A program made the translations under genes and the position numbers. This document shows, piece by piece, positions 1 through 8,451 of a stretch of 64,000 bases of DNA. The stretch lies in assembly GCF_026341515.1 (NCBI RefSeq), contig NZ_JAPEOK010000001.1, positions 7,750,001-7,814,000 on the forward strand. The letters are read 5' to 3'. The stretch's first letter is position 1. Every line of letters begins with the position of its first letter. The notes beneath the pieces were generated by a model, which worked only from the letters and a program-made list of their open reading frames with translations, ran no database searches and was not told the origin of the DNA. This DNA comes from Streptomyces sp. NBC_00878. Its GTDB lineage: Bacteria > Actinomycetota > Actinomycetes > Streptomycetales > Streptomycetaceae.

Positions 1-80
1 TCAACTGCCGTTCGCCGTGAGGCGGTTCGGCGGTAAGCGCGGTCACCGACGATCCTGCCCCACGCTAGGGGGAGACGCCG

Positions 81-1298
81 ATGTCCGCGAGCAGAGTTGT
101 TGCAGAGGAACCCCGTTTAGTCGTCAACAGACCTGAGCGCGGTCGCCTGCGCCGCGCACTCACCCTCACGCTCCCGGTCCCCGTGATCGGCCTCGTCCTG
201 TTGCTCTCCCACGGCCATCTGCTGATGCCGCTCGACCGCATCGTCACGATCGAGGCCAAGATGGCCTCCAAGCGGGACTTCTTCGAGGATCCCGAAGTCC
301 AGCGCATCCTGATGAAGCGCGGCTTCCGGGTGCACATCACGAGCATGGGCTCCCGGGGCATCGCCACCCAGGACGTCGAGGGATACGACGTCGTCTTCCC
401 CTCCGGGCAGCCCGCCGCCGACCTGATCACCGACAGGCGGGCAGCGGCAGGCCGACCGGCCCTCACCTACCGGCCGTTCGTCAGCCCCATCGTCCTCGGC
501 ACCTACCGGGAGTACGCCGAGACGCTGCGGGACGTGAAGATCGCGAGCCCGCAGCCGGGCCAGGGCGCCGATCCGCTGTACTACACGCTCGACATGGCCA
601 AGTTCCTTCAGCTGGCCGAGGACGGGACGAGGTGGGACGGTCTCCGCCCCGAGGGGCGCCGCCGCGTGCAGAACGGCAACAAGGTCCTCGCCCAGACCTC
701 GGACATCTGCGAGTCCAACTCCGGCGGCACCTACCTCGGCCTCGTCTCCTTCGTCTGGCACAAGAACGAGGCCCCGAGCACCGCCAAGGAGGCCGACAAG
801 TACGCCAGTGACATCAAGAAGCTGCTCATCGCACAGGGTCTGCCGGGCTCCGAGCGGGCCGAGACGTATCTGTCCGTGGACGGCAAGGGCATCGCACCGA
901 TCTCGGTCATCTACGAGCACCAGTTCCTGGCCCACCAGATCCAGTACGAGGCCACGCACGGCAAGCCGGACAACGAGCGCGTGCTGCTCTACCCGTCGAC
1001 CCGCTTCGTCACCGAACCCCAGCTCGTGGCGCTCACCGACGACGGTGAACGGCTCGGTGAACTGGTCCTGAAGGACCCCGGACTCCAGGAGAGGGCAATG
1101 GAGTTGGGCTTTCGCGTACGGGACGCCACCAGTGACTCGACCAGTGAGCAGCTGGCGGCCTTCCTGAAGGACCGCGGCATCCAGGCGCCCGTCACCTCCG
1201 CCGACGACACCAAGGCGGTCCTCCCCAGCCTGCCCCTCCTGGAACGCATGATCAAGGCCGTCGGCGACTGCCCGGAGCTGCCCCGGGAACCCAAGTGA
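81..1298 (+). CDS. membrane-anchored extracytoplasmic protein of binding-protein type, function unknown
   Basis: A 405-residue protein. A basic N-terminus is followed by one hydrophobic segment at about residues 26-50, and the remainder is soluble, so it is probably held to the outer face of the membrane. The body reads like a periplasmic-binding fold, with a stretch around residue 85-110 (YDVVFPSGQPAADLITD) of the kind that contacts ligand in such proteins, but I cannot assign a substrate. The ATG follows a strong GGGGGAGA ribosome site. The stop overlaps the GTG of the next gene, a lipoprotein that combines a binding-protein region with a von Willebrand A domain, and a third membrane protein overlaps that one. 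The three are therefore almost certainly one operon and may act as an envelope complex. Family assignment is weak; existence of the gene is secure. Confidence 0.85.
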   Translation: MSASRVVAEEPRLVVNRPERGRLRRALTLTLPVPVIGLVLLLSHGHLLMPLDRIVTIEAKMASKRDFFEDPEVQRILMKRGFRVHITSMGSRGIATQDVEGYDVVFPSGQPAADLITDRRAAAGRPALTYRPFVSPIVLGTYREYAETLRDVKIASPQPGQGADPLYYTLDMAKFLQLAEDGTRWDGLRPEGRRRVQNGNKVLAQTSDICESNSGGTYLGLVSFVWHKNEAPSTAKEADKYASDIKKLLIAQGLPGSERAETYLSVDGKGIAPISVIYEHQFLAHQIQYEATHGKPDNERVLLYPSTRFVTEPQLVALTDDGERLGELVLKDPGLQERAMELGFRVRDATSDSTSEQLAAFLKDRGIQAPVTSADDTKAVLPSLPLLERMIKAVGDCPELPREPK

Positions 1299-2878
1299 GG
1301 CGCGCGCTCGGCATTCTGACGCTGTGTCTGACACTGACGCTGACGGTCACCGTCGGCTGCTCAGGCGGCGACGAGGACCGGACCACGCTCCGCGTGCTCG
1401 CCGGTCCCGACCTTGCCGTACTGGAGCCGCTGCTCGACGAGTTGAAGGAGGAGACCGGCGTCGAGCTCGACATGGACTACGAGGCCGACGCGGACACCGG
1501 TGACGCGCTGGCCGCCGAGAAGGGGAGCGGGCACGACCTGGCGTGGCTCTCCACCGACCGTTCCTTCCGGCTGCGCCACAAGGACTCCGCCCAGGGGCTG
1601 CCGCGTACGCCGACCATGCTCTCGCCGGTCGTCGTCGGCCTGCGGCCGGACGTCGCGCGCGAGCTGCGCGCCAAGTCGCCGGGCGGGCGGCTCAGTTGGG
1701 CCGACATCGCCGATGCCGCCGCCACCGGGACCGTACGCTTCGGGATGGCCGATCCCCGGCAGACGGGCAGCGGGCTCGCCGCGCTCGTCGGCGTCGCGAC
1801 CGCCGCGGCGGGCACCGGCGGCGCCCTGCGCGAGGCGGACGTCTCCTGCGACCGGCTGCGCGGCTTCCGCTCCGGCCAGAAGCTCACCGCCGACTCCACC
1901 CGCGACCTGCTCGACGACTTCGTCGACCACCCCGGCACGGCCAACGCGCTCATCACCTACGAGTCCGACCTGCTCGCGCTCAACGCCGGTGGCCGGCTGA
2001 AGGAGAAACTGGAGATCGTCCGCCCCGAGGACGGCATGGTCCTCGCCGACTTCCCGCTGCTGCTCCTCGACCCGGACGACCCGGACCGGCGGGCCGCGTA
2101 CGACAAGGTCGTGGAGTGGCTCCAGCGGGACTCCGTACAGGAGAAGATCATGCGGACGGCTCTGCGGCGGCCGGTGAGTCCGTCGGTCCCGCGGGACGGA
2201 CAACTGCGTGCCCCGGTCGGCAACGCGCTCTACTTCCCCGACCAACAGGGTGTCGTGGAGAGTCTGTTGGCCGACTACGGCGATCCCCGCCGGCGCGTCC
2301 CGGACCAGGTGATCTTCCTGCTCGACTTCTCCGGGTCGATGCGCGGCGCGCGCATGGCGGCCCTGCGCGAGGCGTTCGCGGACCTCAGCGGCGCGGACGA
2401 CTCGGCGACGGGCAAGTTCGCGCGGTTCTACCTGGGCGAGCGGCTGACCGTCGTACGGTTCGGCGGCCGCGTACTGGAGGAGCGGACCGTCGCCGTCGAC
2501 GGGCCGAAGGACCTCAGCACACTCGCCGACATCGTCGCGCGCGGCGGCTACGGCGACGCGACCGCCGTATGGACCGCGCTCGACCACGGCTACCGCACGG
2601 CCTCGGCCGTGGTGGCCGACGACCCCGAACGGGCCGTGTCCATCGTGCTGATGACGGACGGCGAGAACAACGCCGGTATCGCGTACGAGGAGTTCGTACG
2701 CCGCTACGAGGCGCGGGCGGCCCAGACCCGTGCCGCGGTCCACACCTACCCCGTGCACTTCGGGGAGGCGGACGCCGACGCACTGCGGCGCGCTGCCGAG
2801 AAGACGGGCGGGCGCATGGTGGACGCGCGAGGTTCATCCCTTTCCGAGTCGTTCAAGGAGATCCGTGGCTGTCGTTGA
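1295..2878 (+). CDS. VWA-domain lipoprotein with substrate-binding-like N-terminal region
   Basis: A 527-residue lipoprotein starting at a GTG that overlaps the preceding stop by 4 nt. The N-terminal hydrophobic run ends in a lipobox (VTVGC, Cys22), so the mature protein should be lipid-anchored outside the cell. Residues about 28-310 resemble an extracellular solute-binding domain (phrases such as LRVLAGPDLAVLEPLLDEL). A von Willebrand type A domain begins near residue 340 with an intact metal-ion-dependent adhesion motif DFSGSM and a later MTDGENN segment. VWA domains bind a divalent metal and mediate protein-protein contact. The combination of binding-protein and VWA regions is seen in several actinobacterial envelope proteins. 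Ligand and partner are unknown; the overlapping genes on both sides are the obvious partners. Confidence 0.88.
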   Translation: MRRALGILTLCLTLTLTVTVGCSGGDEDRTTLRVLAGPDLAVLEPLLDELKEETGVELDMDYEADADTGDALAAEKGSGHDLAWLSTDRSFRLRHKDSAQGLPRTPTMLSPVVVGLRPDVARELRAKSPGGRLSWADIADAAATGTVRFGMADPRQTGSGLAALVGVATAAAGTGGALREADVSCDRLRGFRSGQKLTADSTRDLLDDFVDHPGTANALITYESDLLALNAGGRLKEKLEIVRPEDGMVLADFPLLLLDPDDPDRRAAYDKVVEWLQRDSVQEKIMRTALRRPVSPSVPRDGQLRAPVGNALYFPDQQGVVESLLADYGDPRRRVPDQVIFLLDFSGSMRGARMAALREAFADLSGADDSATGKFARFYLGERLTVVRFGGRVLEERTVAVDGPKDLSTLADIVARGGYGDATAVWTALDHGYRTASAVVADDPERAVSIVLMTDGENNAGIAYEEFVRRYEARAAQTRAAVHTYPVHFGEADADALRRAAEKTGGRMVDARGSSLSESFKEIRGCR

Positions 2879-3626
2879 CGCGCAGTGGTGGGGTGTGTGG
2901 TGGCCTTGGATGACGGTGTGGCTGGTCACCGCGGTCGGTCTGGTGGTGCTCGGTGTCGTGCTGGTGCGGGACGTCCGCGAGCGACGACGACGGACCCTCG
3001 ACCGGCGGTCCGCGTACAGCATCTGCTTCTACCTCGACGACAAGTCCGTCATGGACCTCTTCCAGATCGGCAACTACAGCGCGGCACTCGAACAGGCCGT
3101 CGAGCACCGGACCAACGTCAATACGAGCGTGGGGTTCTGGGGCCGTTTCCTTGCCTGGATGTTCCGGGCGAAGCGGGATGTCACCCAGGAGACGTTCAGC
3201 AGCTATGTGCGCAAGAGCGAGCCGATCAGTGTGATCGGCATGCTCATGGACGCCTTCGAGCGGGCCGACCTCATCGTCCACGCCGATCTGCGCGCCGGCA
3301 GCGTCACCCCGAACCGGGCGCTCGCCGCCACCCTGGACGACGAGGGCGGGGCCACCCTGAGCGACATAGAGGAGTTCGTGTCGGTCAAGGGCCGCTTCCT
3401 GATGGAGTCGGACACCTCGGAGGGCATCGTCCTGCGTGCCCCGTACGGAGGACGTGCCCCGTACAGCGAACCGGCGGCGTACGTCCGCGTCGTCGGCGCC
3501 CCCGGCGGCCTGCGCCGCGACAAACTGCCCGAGGGCACCTTCCCGGCGCGCTGCCTGGGCAAGATGACGGGCTGGCGGGAGGAGACGGGCGAGGTGACGT
3601 TGGAGGCGCTCGCGATCTTCCGTTAG
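2865..3626 (+). CDS. single-span membrane protein of unknown function
   Basis: A 253-residue protein. The GTG at 2865 is chosen because AAGGAG lies at 2855-2860 and because the same frame further upstream is only a shadow of the previous gene. It overlaps the VWA lipoprotein by 14 nt. A Trp-rich N-terminus (WWGVWWPWMTVWL) leads into one membrane span to about residue 32, then a basic stop-transfer stretch RERRRR, so the bulk of the protein should lie in the cytoplasm. The soluble part has no motif I recognise. It could couple the two extracellular products of the operon to the cell interior, but that is inference from position only. Confidence 0.85.
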   Translation: MAVVDAQWWGVWWPWMTVWLVTAVGLVVLGVVLVRDVRERRRRTLDRRSAYSICFYLDDKSVMDLFQIGNYSAALEQAVEHRTNVNTSVGFWGRFLAWMFRAKRDVTQETFSSYVRKSEPISVIGMLMDAFERADLIVHADLRAGSVTPNRALAATLDDEGGATLSDIEEFVSVKGRFLMESDTSEGIVLRAPYGGRAPYSEPAAYVRVVGAPGGLRRDKLPEGTFPARCLGKMTGWREETGEVTLEALAIFR

Positions 3627-3694
3627 GGCCCCGACGGGCAGCGAGGTGCGGCGACGCGCGGCGGCCTGTCCGGCACGGTCCGCCGTAGAGGGGG

Positions 3695-4705
3695 CTATGC
3701 GTTGAGCTCGGCCAGGACTCGGAGGGTGTGCGGGTCGGGGGACAGGAGCAGCAGGTCGGTCACCGGTCCCTTGCGCCACAACTCCAGCCGTTCCGCGATC
3801 CGTTCGCGCGGGCCGACGAGGGAGATCTCGTCGGCGAAGGCGTCGGGCACGGCGAGTACGGCCTCCTCGCGGCGGCCCGCCAGGAACAGTTCCTGGATGC
3901 GGCGGGCCTCCTCCTCGAAGCCCATCCGCGCCATCAGGTCGGCGTGGAAGTTGCGTGCCGCGTGGCCCATGCCGCCGATGTAGAAGCCGAGCATCGCCTT
4001 CACGGGCAGCAGCCCTTCGGCGATGTCGTCGCAGACCTTGGCCCGGGCCATGGGCGCGATGAGGAAGCCCTCGGGAGCGGCGTCGAGGGAGGCCTCGTAC
4101 ACCTCGGTCCGCAGCGGCGACCAGTACAGGGGCAGCCAGCCGTCCGCGATCCGGGTGGTCTGCGCGATGTTCTTCGGGCCCTCGGCGCCCAGCAGGACGG
4201 GCAGTTCGGCGCGGAGGGGATGCGTGATCGGCTTGAGAGCCTTGCCGAGTCCCGTCCCGTCCGCGCCCCGGTACGGATGCGTGTGGAACCGTCCGTCCAG
4301 CTCAACGGGGGCCTCGCGCCTGAGGACTTGGCGGACGACGTCGACGTACTCGCGGGTCGCGGTGAGCGGCGACTTGGGGAACGGGCGCCCGTACCAGCCC
4401 TCGACGACCTGTGGCCCCGACAGGCCGAGGCCGAGCAGCACGCGTCCGCCCGAGAGATGGTCGAGGGTGAGCGCGTGCATCGCGGTCGTGGTGGGGGACC
4501 GGGCGGCCATCTGGGCGATCGCCGTACCCAGCTTGATCCTTGAGGTCTGCGCGGCGATCCAGGTGAGCGGGGTGAAGACGTCGGAGCCCCAGGACTCGGC
4601 GGTCCACACGGAGTCGTAACCGAGCCGCTCCGCCTCCTGCGCGAGAGGCACATGGTCCGCCGAAGGGCCGCGTCCCCAGTAACCGAGAGCCAGTCCGAGC
4701 CGCAT
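3695..4705 (-). CDS. LLM-class F420-dependent oxidoreductase
   Basis: A 336-residue luciferase-like monooxygenase-fold protein of the kind that uses reduced coenzyme F420 or flavin. The N-terminus MRLGLALGYWG and the segments YDSVWTAESWG, KLGTAIAQMAARSP and GRVLLGLGLSGPQV are typical of the TIM-barrel LLM family, and the C-terminal GPRERIAERLELWR helix is standard. The ATG at 4705 gives the usual family N-terminus; a GTG nine bases further upstream is possible. A copy of the TATCTGAC-N5-GTCAG palindrome lies just upstream, which ties it to the CoA-catabolic genes at 10211 and 19640. The substrate cannot be read from sequence; relatives are often found with lipid or steroid catabolism. Confidence 0.9.
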   Translation of the reverse strand: MRLGLALGYWGRGPSADHVPLAQEAERLGYDSVWTAESWGSDVFTPLTWIAAQTSRIKLGTAIAQMAARSPTTTAMHALTLDHLSGGRVLLGLGLSGPQVVEGWYGRPFPKSPLTATREYVDVVRQVLRREAPVELDGRFHTHPYRGADGTGLGKALKPITHPLRAELPVLLGAEGPKNIAQTTRIADGWLPLYWSPLRTEVYEASLDAAPEGFLIAPMARAKVCDDIAEGLLPVKAMLGFYIGGMGHAARNFHADLMARMGFEEEARRIQELFLAGRREEAVLAVPDAFADEISLVGPRERIAERLELWRKGPVTDLLLLSPDPHTLRVLAELNA

Positions 4706-4719
4706 GCACACCACTCCAC

Positions 4720-4739
4720 TCCTGACGATGCGTCAGATA
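4720..4739 (-). promoter_or_regulatory. palindromic operator candidate TATCTGAC-N5-GTCAGGA
   Basis: On the minus strand the sequence reads TATCTGAC, five bases, GTCAGGA, ending 14 nt before the ATG of the luciferase-like oxidoreductase gene. The same arms occur before the acyl-CoA dehydrogenase (10165-10184) and before the MaoC operon (19465-19484). The spacing of the arms suits a TetR-type dimer. The regulator is not identified. Confidence 0.6.
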
Positions 4740-4872
4740 TGGGATACCCCGGCGACTGTACGTCGAACGGCCCCCCACCCGGAAGAGCTCCCGAAGAGCT
4801 CGTGAGGGTGGAGGGCCGTGACAGAACCCGGCGGTGGCGGTGTGCGTCAGTCGCAGTCGACGGCGGTATGCC

Positions 4873-5766
4873 TCAGCCGCGCTGTATCCCCGACGTGTCC
4901 TGCAGCACGCCGCGGCGGCCGTCCTGCGTCTGCGCCACCAGGCTCGGGCCGCGCTGCTCGACGGCCAGGTACCAGGTGCCCGGCGCCAGTTCGGCGATCG
5001 GCGTCGGCGAACCGTCCTCCGCGAACAGCGGACGCGGCACCGGCACGGCGAACCAGAACGGCGAGAAGTCCCCACCGGGCGGCTGCGCCTGCGGGGCCTG
5101 CGCCTGCTGCGGCTGGGGCTGACCGGGCTGGGTACCGAACGGCTGGCCCTGCTGCGGCTGACCACCGTAGGGCTGGCCCGGCTGCGGGGCACCGGCGCCC
5201 GGGTAGCCGTAACCACCCTGCGGCTGGCCGCCGTACGGCTGGGGGGCGGCGGGCTTGGGGGCGGGGAGGAGGGCGCCCTTGAGGGCCGGGACGAGAGGGG
5301 AGGCGACCGCGCCGGCGGCGAGGACCAGGGAGCCGATGAGGAGCAGGATGAGGCCGGTGCCCGCGTCCGGGCCGGGCGAACCGTCGCCGACGTTGTTGAC
5401 GCCGCCCGACGGGTCGAAGATGTTCGCGAGCGCGCTCCACGCGGAGAAGATGCTGAGCGCGATGCCGAACTGACCGAGGTCGAGACCGGCGACCTTGGGT
5501 ACCTGCGGCAGACTGTGGGCGACGACGATGAGTGCGGCGCCCGCGATGCCCGTCAGGACGACTCCCAGCAGGAGCGGCGCGCTCGACCAGGCGTTGGGCA
5601 TCTCTACGGCTCCGGCGCCGTCGTACGAGTAGATGTCGAGGAACGACGCGATCAACAGCAGAACCGCTGCTCCGATCACCACGCCGTCGCCTCGAGTGAG
5701 GGAGCGGATATTCACTTCAGGTCCTTCGTCAGTCGTCTCGTCATCGGTGGAGGCGTCGCTGTTCAC
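4873..5766 (-). CDS. DUF5336-type membrane protein with Gln/Pro/Gly-rich tail
   Basis: A 297-residue protein with four hydrophobic spans (about residues 27-48, 62-86, 100-118 and 138-162). A low-complexity region rich in Gln, Pro and Gly (about 170-235, repeated PYGGQPQ units) follows, then a soluble end of about 60 residues. The four-span N-terminal region matches the actinobacterial DUF5336 family, related to the mycobacterial 34 kDa antigenic protein; its function is unknown. The extreme N-terminus is acidic and may be longer than the native one, as a GTG at 5715 (VNIRSLTRGDG) is a reasonable alternative. It is monocistronic between two minus-strand genes with wide gaps. Confidence 0.85.
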   Translation of the reverse strand: MNSDASTDDETTDEGPEVNIRSLTRGDGVVIGAAVLLLIASFLDIYSYDGAGAVEMPNAWSSAPLLLGVVLTGIAGAALIVVAHSLPQVPKVAGLDLGQFGIALSIFSAWSALANIFDPSGGVNNVGDGSPGPDAGTGLILLLIGSLVLAAGAVASPLVPALKGALLPAPKPAAPQPYGGQPQGGYGYPGAGAPQPGQPYGGQPQQGQPFGTQPGQPQPQQAQAPQAQPPGGDFSPFWFAVPVPRPLFAEDGSPTPIAELAPGTWYLAVEQRGPSLVAQTQDGRRGVLQDTSGIQRG

Positions 5767-5891
5767 CCTGTCGCCGTCAGACCGATGTCGCCGTCAGGCC
5801 GTGGTGTGTAGCGCGGGGGTGGCCCCTCATCGTAGGGACGACACTATCGCCCGTCCCACACGGGTGTCCGCCCGGATGTATGGGCTGATCA

Positions 5892-6875
5892 CTACCCGTG
5901 CAGGAAACTCACGATTCCCTCAGAGATCCCCTGCGCCGCCTTCTGCCGCCACGCGCCGCTGGTCAACTGCGCGGCGTCCGTGCTGTCGCGCATGTTGCCG
6001 CACTCGATGAACACCTTGGGAACCGTTGACAGATTGAGACCGCCGAGGTCGGTGCGTACGTCGAGGCCGGTGCCGTCGCCGATGTAGTTGGAGGGCGCGC
6101 TGCCGGTGACGCGCAGGAAGCGGCCGGCGACGTGCTCGCCGAGATCGCGGGAAGAGGCCACGATGGGACGGGTGTCGGCGGCGCCGGAGTGCACCGGGCC
6201 GGGCAGGATCACATGGAAGCCGCGGTTGCCCGCCCCCGAACCGTCCGCGTGGATCGACACCACGGCGTCTGCCTTCGCCTTGTTCCCGATCTCGGCCCGC
6301 TCGTCCACACACGGACCCCAGGCGCGGTCGCCGTCCTGCGTGAACTTCACCGTGGCGCCCTCCTCTTCGAGGATCGCGCGCATGCGACGGGCGACGTCGA
6401 GGGTGAACTTGGCTTCCGTGTAGCCGTCGTTGGTGGAGGTACCCGTTGTGTCGCACTCCTTCCAGTTCGTCCCGATGTTCACCTTCTGGTTGATCTCGGA
6501 CGTGTGCTGGAAGTTGCCGGAGTTGTGGCCGGGGTCGATGACGACGACCTTGCCCTTGAGCGGGCCGGAGGCGGCGGGGGCCGAGGCGGAGGGCGACCCG
6601 CCGGGCTCGTCGCCGTCACCCGTACGGTCGGTGCCGCCGCCCGGTTGCTCCTTGCCGTCGTCCGAGGAGCCGAGCGTGGCGGACCGGCCCGACGAGGAGG
6701 ACGAGGACGACGTCTGCGCCGCCGACTCGTCCCCGCCGGAGTCGCCCACCGTCTGCCACGCCAGCCAGCCCACCAGCGCCCCCGGCACGAGCGCGGCGAC
6801 GGCGACGGTCAGGGGGCCGCGCAGGGGGCGGCGCGGAGGGCGGGGAGGTTCGAAGTCAGGACCTACGTACGACAC
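5892..6875 (-). CDS. N-acetylmuramoyl-L-alanine amidase, membrane anchored (Amidase_3)
   Basis: A 327-residue cell-wall hydrolase that should cut the bond between N-acetylmuramic acid and the stem peptide. One membrane span lies at about residues 20-42, then a Ser/Gly/Asp-rich linker to about 105, then the zinc amidase domain. The metal ligands are visible as DPGHNSG, the glutamate in TEAKFTLDVA and the histidine in VVSIHADG, and the catalytic glutamate is in VFIECGNM. The GTG at 6875 is chosen because it starts SYVGPDFEPP, a usual beginning for this family, after a GGCAGG site. The catalytic domain should face the wall. It appears to be a single-gene unit, with the next gene upstream on the same strand ending in a strong hairpin. 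Confidence 0.93.
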   Translation of the reverse strand: MSYVGPDFEPPRPPRRPLRGPLTVAVAALVPGALVGWLAWQTVGDSGGDESAAQTSSSSSSSGRSATLGSSDDGKEQPGGGTDRTGDGDEPGGSPSASAPAASGPLKGKVVVIDPGHNSGNFQHTSEINQKVNIGTNWKECDTTGTSTNDGYTEAKFTLDVARRMRAILEEEGATVKFTQDGDRAWGPCVDERAEIGNKAKADAVVSIHADGSGAGNRGFHVILPGPVHSGAADTRPIVASSRDLGEHVAGRFLRVTGSAPSNYIGDGTGLDVRTDLGGLNLSTVPKVFIECGNMRDSTDAAQLTSGAWRQKAAQGISEGIVSFLHG

Positions 6876-6934
6876 GCCTGCCACCTTACGGGGAGGCCCT
6901 GAGGTCCGCTGGATTCCAGCCGTCGAGCGGGTGA

Positions 6935-6982
6935 ACGGGGTGCGCCCCTCCGGCAAGGTCAGGGCGGAGGGGCGCACCCCGT
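6935..6982 (-). terminator. hairpin terminator downstream of the secreted protein gene
   Basis: A perfect 18-bp stem (6935-6952 with 6965-6982) closes a 12-nt loop. It begins 25 nt after the stop of the gene at 7008-7397 and lies between that gene and the amidase. No U-tract follows, as is common in Streptomyces. Confidence 0.8.
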
Positions 6983-7007
6983 GGGCGCATCGTGTGTGGG
7001 TTCGGGC

Positions 7008-7397
7008 CTACGGGCAGGCGGACGCCGTGTCGATCCTGATGCCGGTCACGGTCTGCGACGCGTTGAAGGAGACACCCGAGTTGGGGTTGATGCAGTAGTA
7101 GTACGTGCCGCCGTTCTGGGTGTAGCGGAGGTACGCCCGGTCGTCGTTACGGGTGTTCCACACGTGGTTGGCGCCTTGGCTGTTGGGGCCGAGGTTCTGG
7201 TAGGCGGTGGTGACGTCCTGGTACGCGGCATTGGGCGCCGCGGCGTTCCAGTCGGTGAGGGTCTGGTAGAAGCAGACGCGGGGGTACACGCATCCGTTGT
7301 AGGTCGTGGCGGACGCGGGAGGAGCCGTGATGGCCATGACGCCGGCGAAGGCGGCTGCGACGACACCGACGGTGGTGACCTTTTTGGGCATCTTCAT
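7008..7397 (-). CDS. small secreted protein, peptidase-inhibitor I36-like
   Basis: A 129-residue protein with a clear Sec signal peptide: basic start, hydrophobic core and cleavage after ASA at residue 30. The mature part of about 100 residues has four cysteines and a run of aromatic and Asp/Asn residues (YNGCVYPRVCFYQ, then RNDDRAYLRYTQNGG). This pattern resembles the Streptomyces I36-like/crystallin-type small secreted proteins, where a Cys-x-Phe-Tyr core is followed by an NDD repeat. It may inhibit an extracellular protease, but that role is inferred from weak similarity. It is followed by an excellent terminator, so it is expressed alone. Confidence 0.88.
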   Translation of the reverse strand: MKMPKKVTTVGVVAAAFAGVMAITAPPASATTYNGCVYPRVCFYQTLTDWNAAAPNAAYQDVTTAYQNLGPNSQGANHVWNTRNDDRAYLRYTQNGGTYYYCINPNSGVSFNASQTVTGIRIDTASACP

Positions 7398-7585
7398 GAC
7401 CCCTGAGCCTGATGGCGGAGCACCAGCCTCAGGAGGGGACTTCCGGACAAGACGGCGACGGAAGACGAACCAACTGGCTGGAATGTGCGGCGAGTCGGGA
7501 CGAGCTGAAGTGGGTTGGAGCGAGTCGGGGTGATTGGACGCCGCAGGTGATCAGACTCCGGAGGTGATCAGACTCTGCGGGTGAG

Positions 7586-8239
7586 TCAGACCCCCGCGCC
7601 CGTCCGCCGCAGCACCCGCAGTGAATCCGTAGCCGAGACTTCCGTGAACGCGCCCGACTCCAGCGCCCGCAGATACACGCGGTACGGCGCCTGCCCGGTG
7701 AACTCGTCCACCGGGTCGGGAAACACGTCGTGGATGAGCAGCAGCCCGCCCTCGGCGACATGGGGCGCCCAGCCCTCGTAGTCACCGGTCGCGTGTTCGT
7801 CGGTGTGGCCGCCGTCGATGAAGACGAGGCCGAGGGGGGAGTTCCAGAAGGCGGCGATCTGCGGCGAGCGCCCGACGACGGCGACCACGTGGTCTTCGAG
7901 GCGCGCCTGGTGGAGCGTACGGCGGAAGGTCGGGAGCGTGTCCATGAGGCCGAGCTCCGGGTCGACCGTCGCGGGGTCGTGGTAGTCCCAGCCGGGCTGC
8001 TGCTCCTCGCTGCCGCGGTGGTGGTCGACGGTGATCGCCGTGACACCGGCCGCGCGCGCCGCGTCGGCGAGCAGGATCGTGGAACGCCCGCAGTAGGTCC
8101 CGACCTCCAGCAACGGCAACCCCAACCGCCCCGCCTCAACGGCAGCTTCATACAAGGCGAGCCCTTCACCCACGGGCATGAACCCCTTGGCAGCCTCGAA
8201 GGCGGCCAGGACATCCGGCTTGGGTGCGACGGCGGGCAT
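7586..8239 (-). CDS. class I SAM-dependent methyltransferase (Methyltransf_24 type)
   Basis: A 217-residue Rossmann-fold enzyme. The SAM-binding motif I is LLEVGTYCGRSTILLA (about residues 43-58), an acidic ribose-binding position is in AITVDHH, and the later LVFIDGGHTDE and LLLIHDVF segments are typical of the O-methyltransferase-like family that acts on small molecules. The ATG follows GGAGG at good spacing. The substrate cannot be predicted; nothing nearby points to a pathway. The 3-prime side leads to a short gap before the secreted protein gene, with no hairpin as strong as its neighbours. Confidence 0.9.
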   Translation of the reverse strand: MPAVAPKPDVLAAFEAAKGFMPVGEGLALYEAAVEAGRLGLPLLEVGTYCGRSTILLADAARAAGVTAITVDHHRGSEEQQPGWDYHDPATVDPELGLMDTLPTFRRTLHQARLEDHVVAVVGRSPQIAAFWNSPLGLVFIDGGHTDEHATGDYEGWAPHVAEGGLLLIHDVFPDPVDEFTGQAPYRVYLRALESGAFTEVSATDSLRVLRRTGAGV

Positions 8240-8311
8240 GGGGTTCCTCCAGGTCGTACGTATGCGTTATGCGTTGGCTGGCCGCCTCATGGTGCACCAC
8301 ACCCCGGCCCG

Positions 8312-8345
8312 CTGAGATGGCAGGGGCGCAGCCCTGCCATCTCAG
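8312..8345. terminator. bidirectional stem-loop between methyltransferase and MFS gene
   Basis: A perfect 14-bp stem, CTGAGATGGCAGGG at 8312-8325 paired with 8332-8345 across a 6-nt loop. It lies downstream of the MFS gene at 8452-10020 (minus strand) and can end its transcript. It is the left part of a longer Streptomyces-type intergenic repeat. Confidence 0.65.
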
Positions 8346-8446
8346 GGGCGCGGGGCTGTGACACATGCGGCTCCTCCCCCACTCTCGGCTTCGCTCGAGC
8401 GGGGGGACCCCCATCGCGGGCGCGACCAGCCCCCACCGCCCCGCAG
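8346..8446. repeat. Streptomyces-type intergenic repeat, copy 1
   Basis: About 100 bp containing the words CGGGGCTGTGACA, CCCCCACTCTCGGCTTCGCT and GGACCCCCATCGCGGG. The same words in the same order recur inside the coding region of the RNase H/phosphatase gene (27604-27734), and a partial copy lies at the start of the gene ending at 23164 (25070-25118). Confidence 0.75.
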
Positions 8447-8451
8447 ACGAA

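Noticed and set aside
117..1334. Long open frame on the minus strand opposite the first gene, and many similar antisense frames elsewhere (for example 1361-2758, 19853-21664, 51511-53298)
   Set aside because: High GC content keeps antisense frames open. They have poor codon bias, no family resemblance and no ribosome sites, while the opposite strand carries clear protein motifs.
5892..5960. Loss of the catalytic end of the amidase
   Set aside because: The last conserved block VFIECGNMRD and the final helix are present, so the enzyme is complete.
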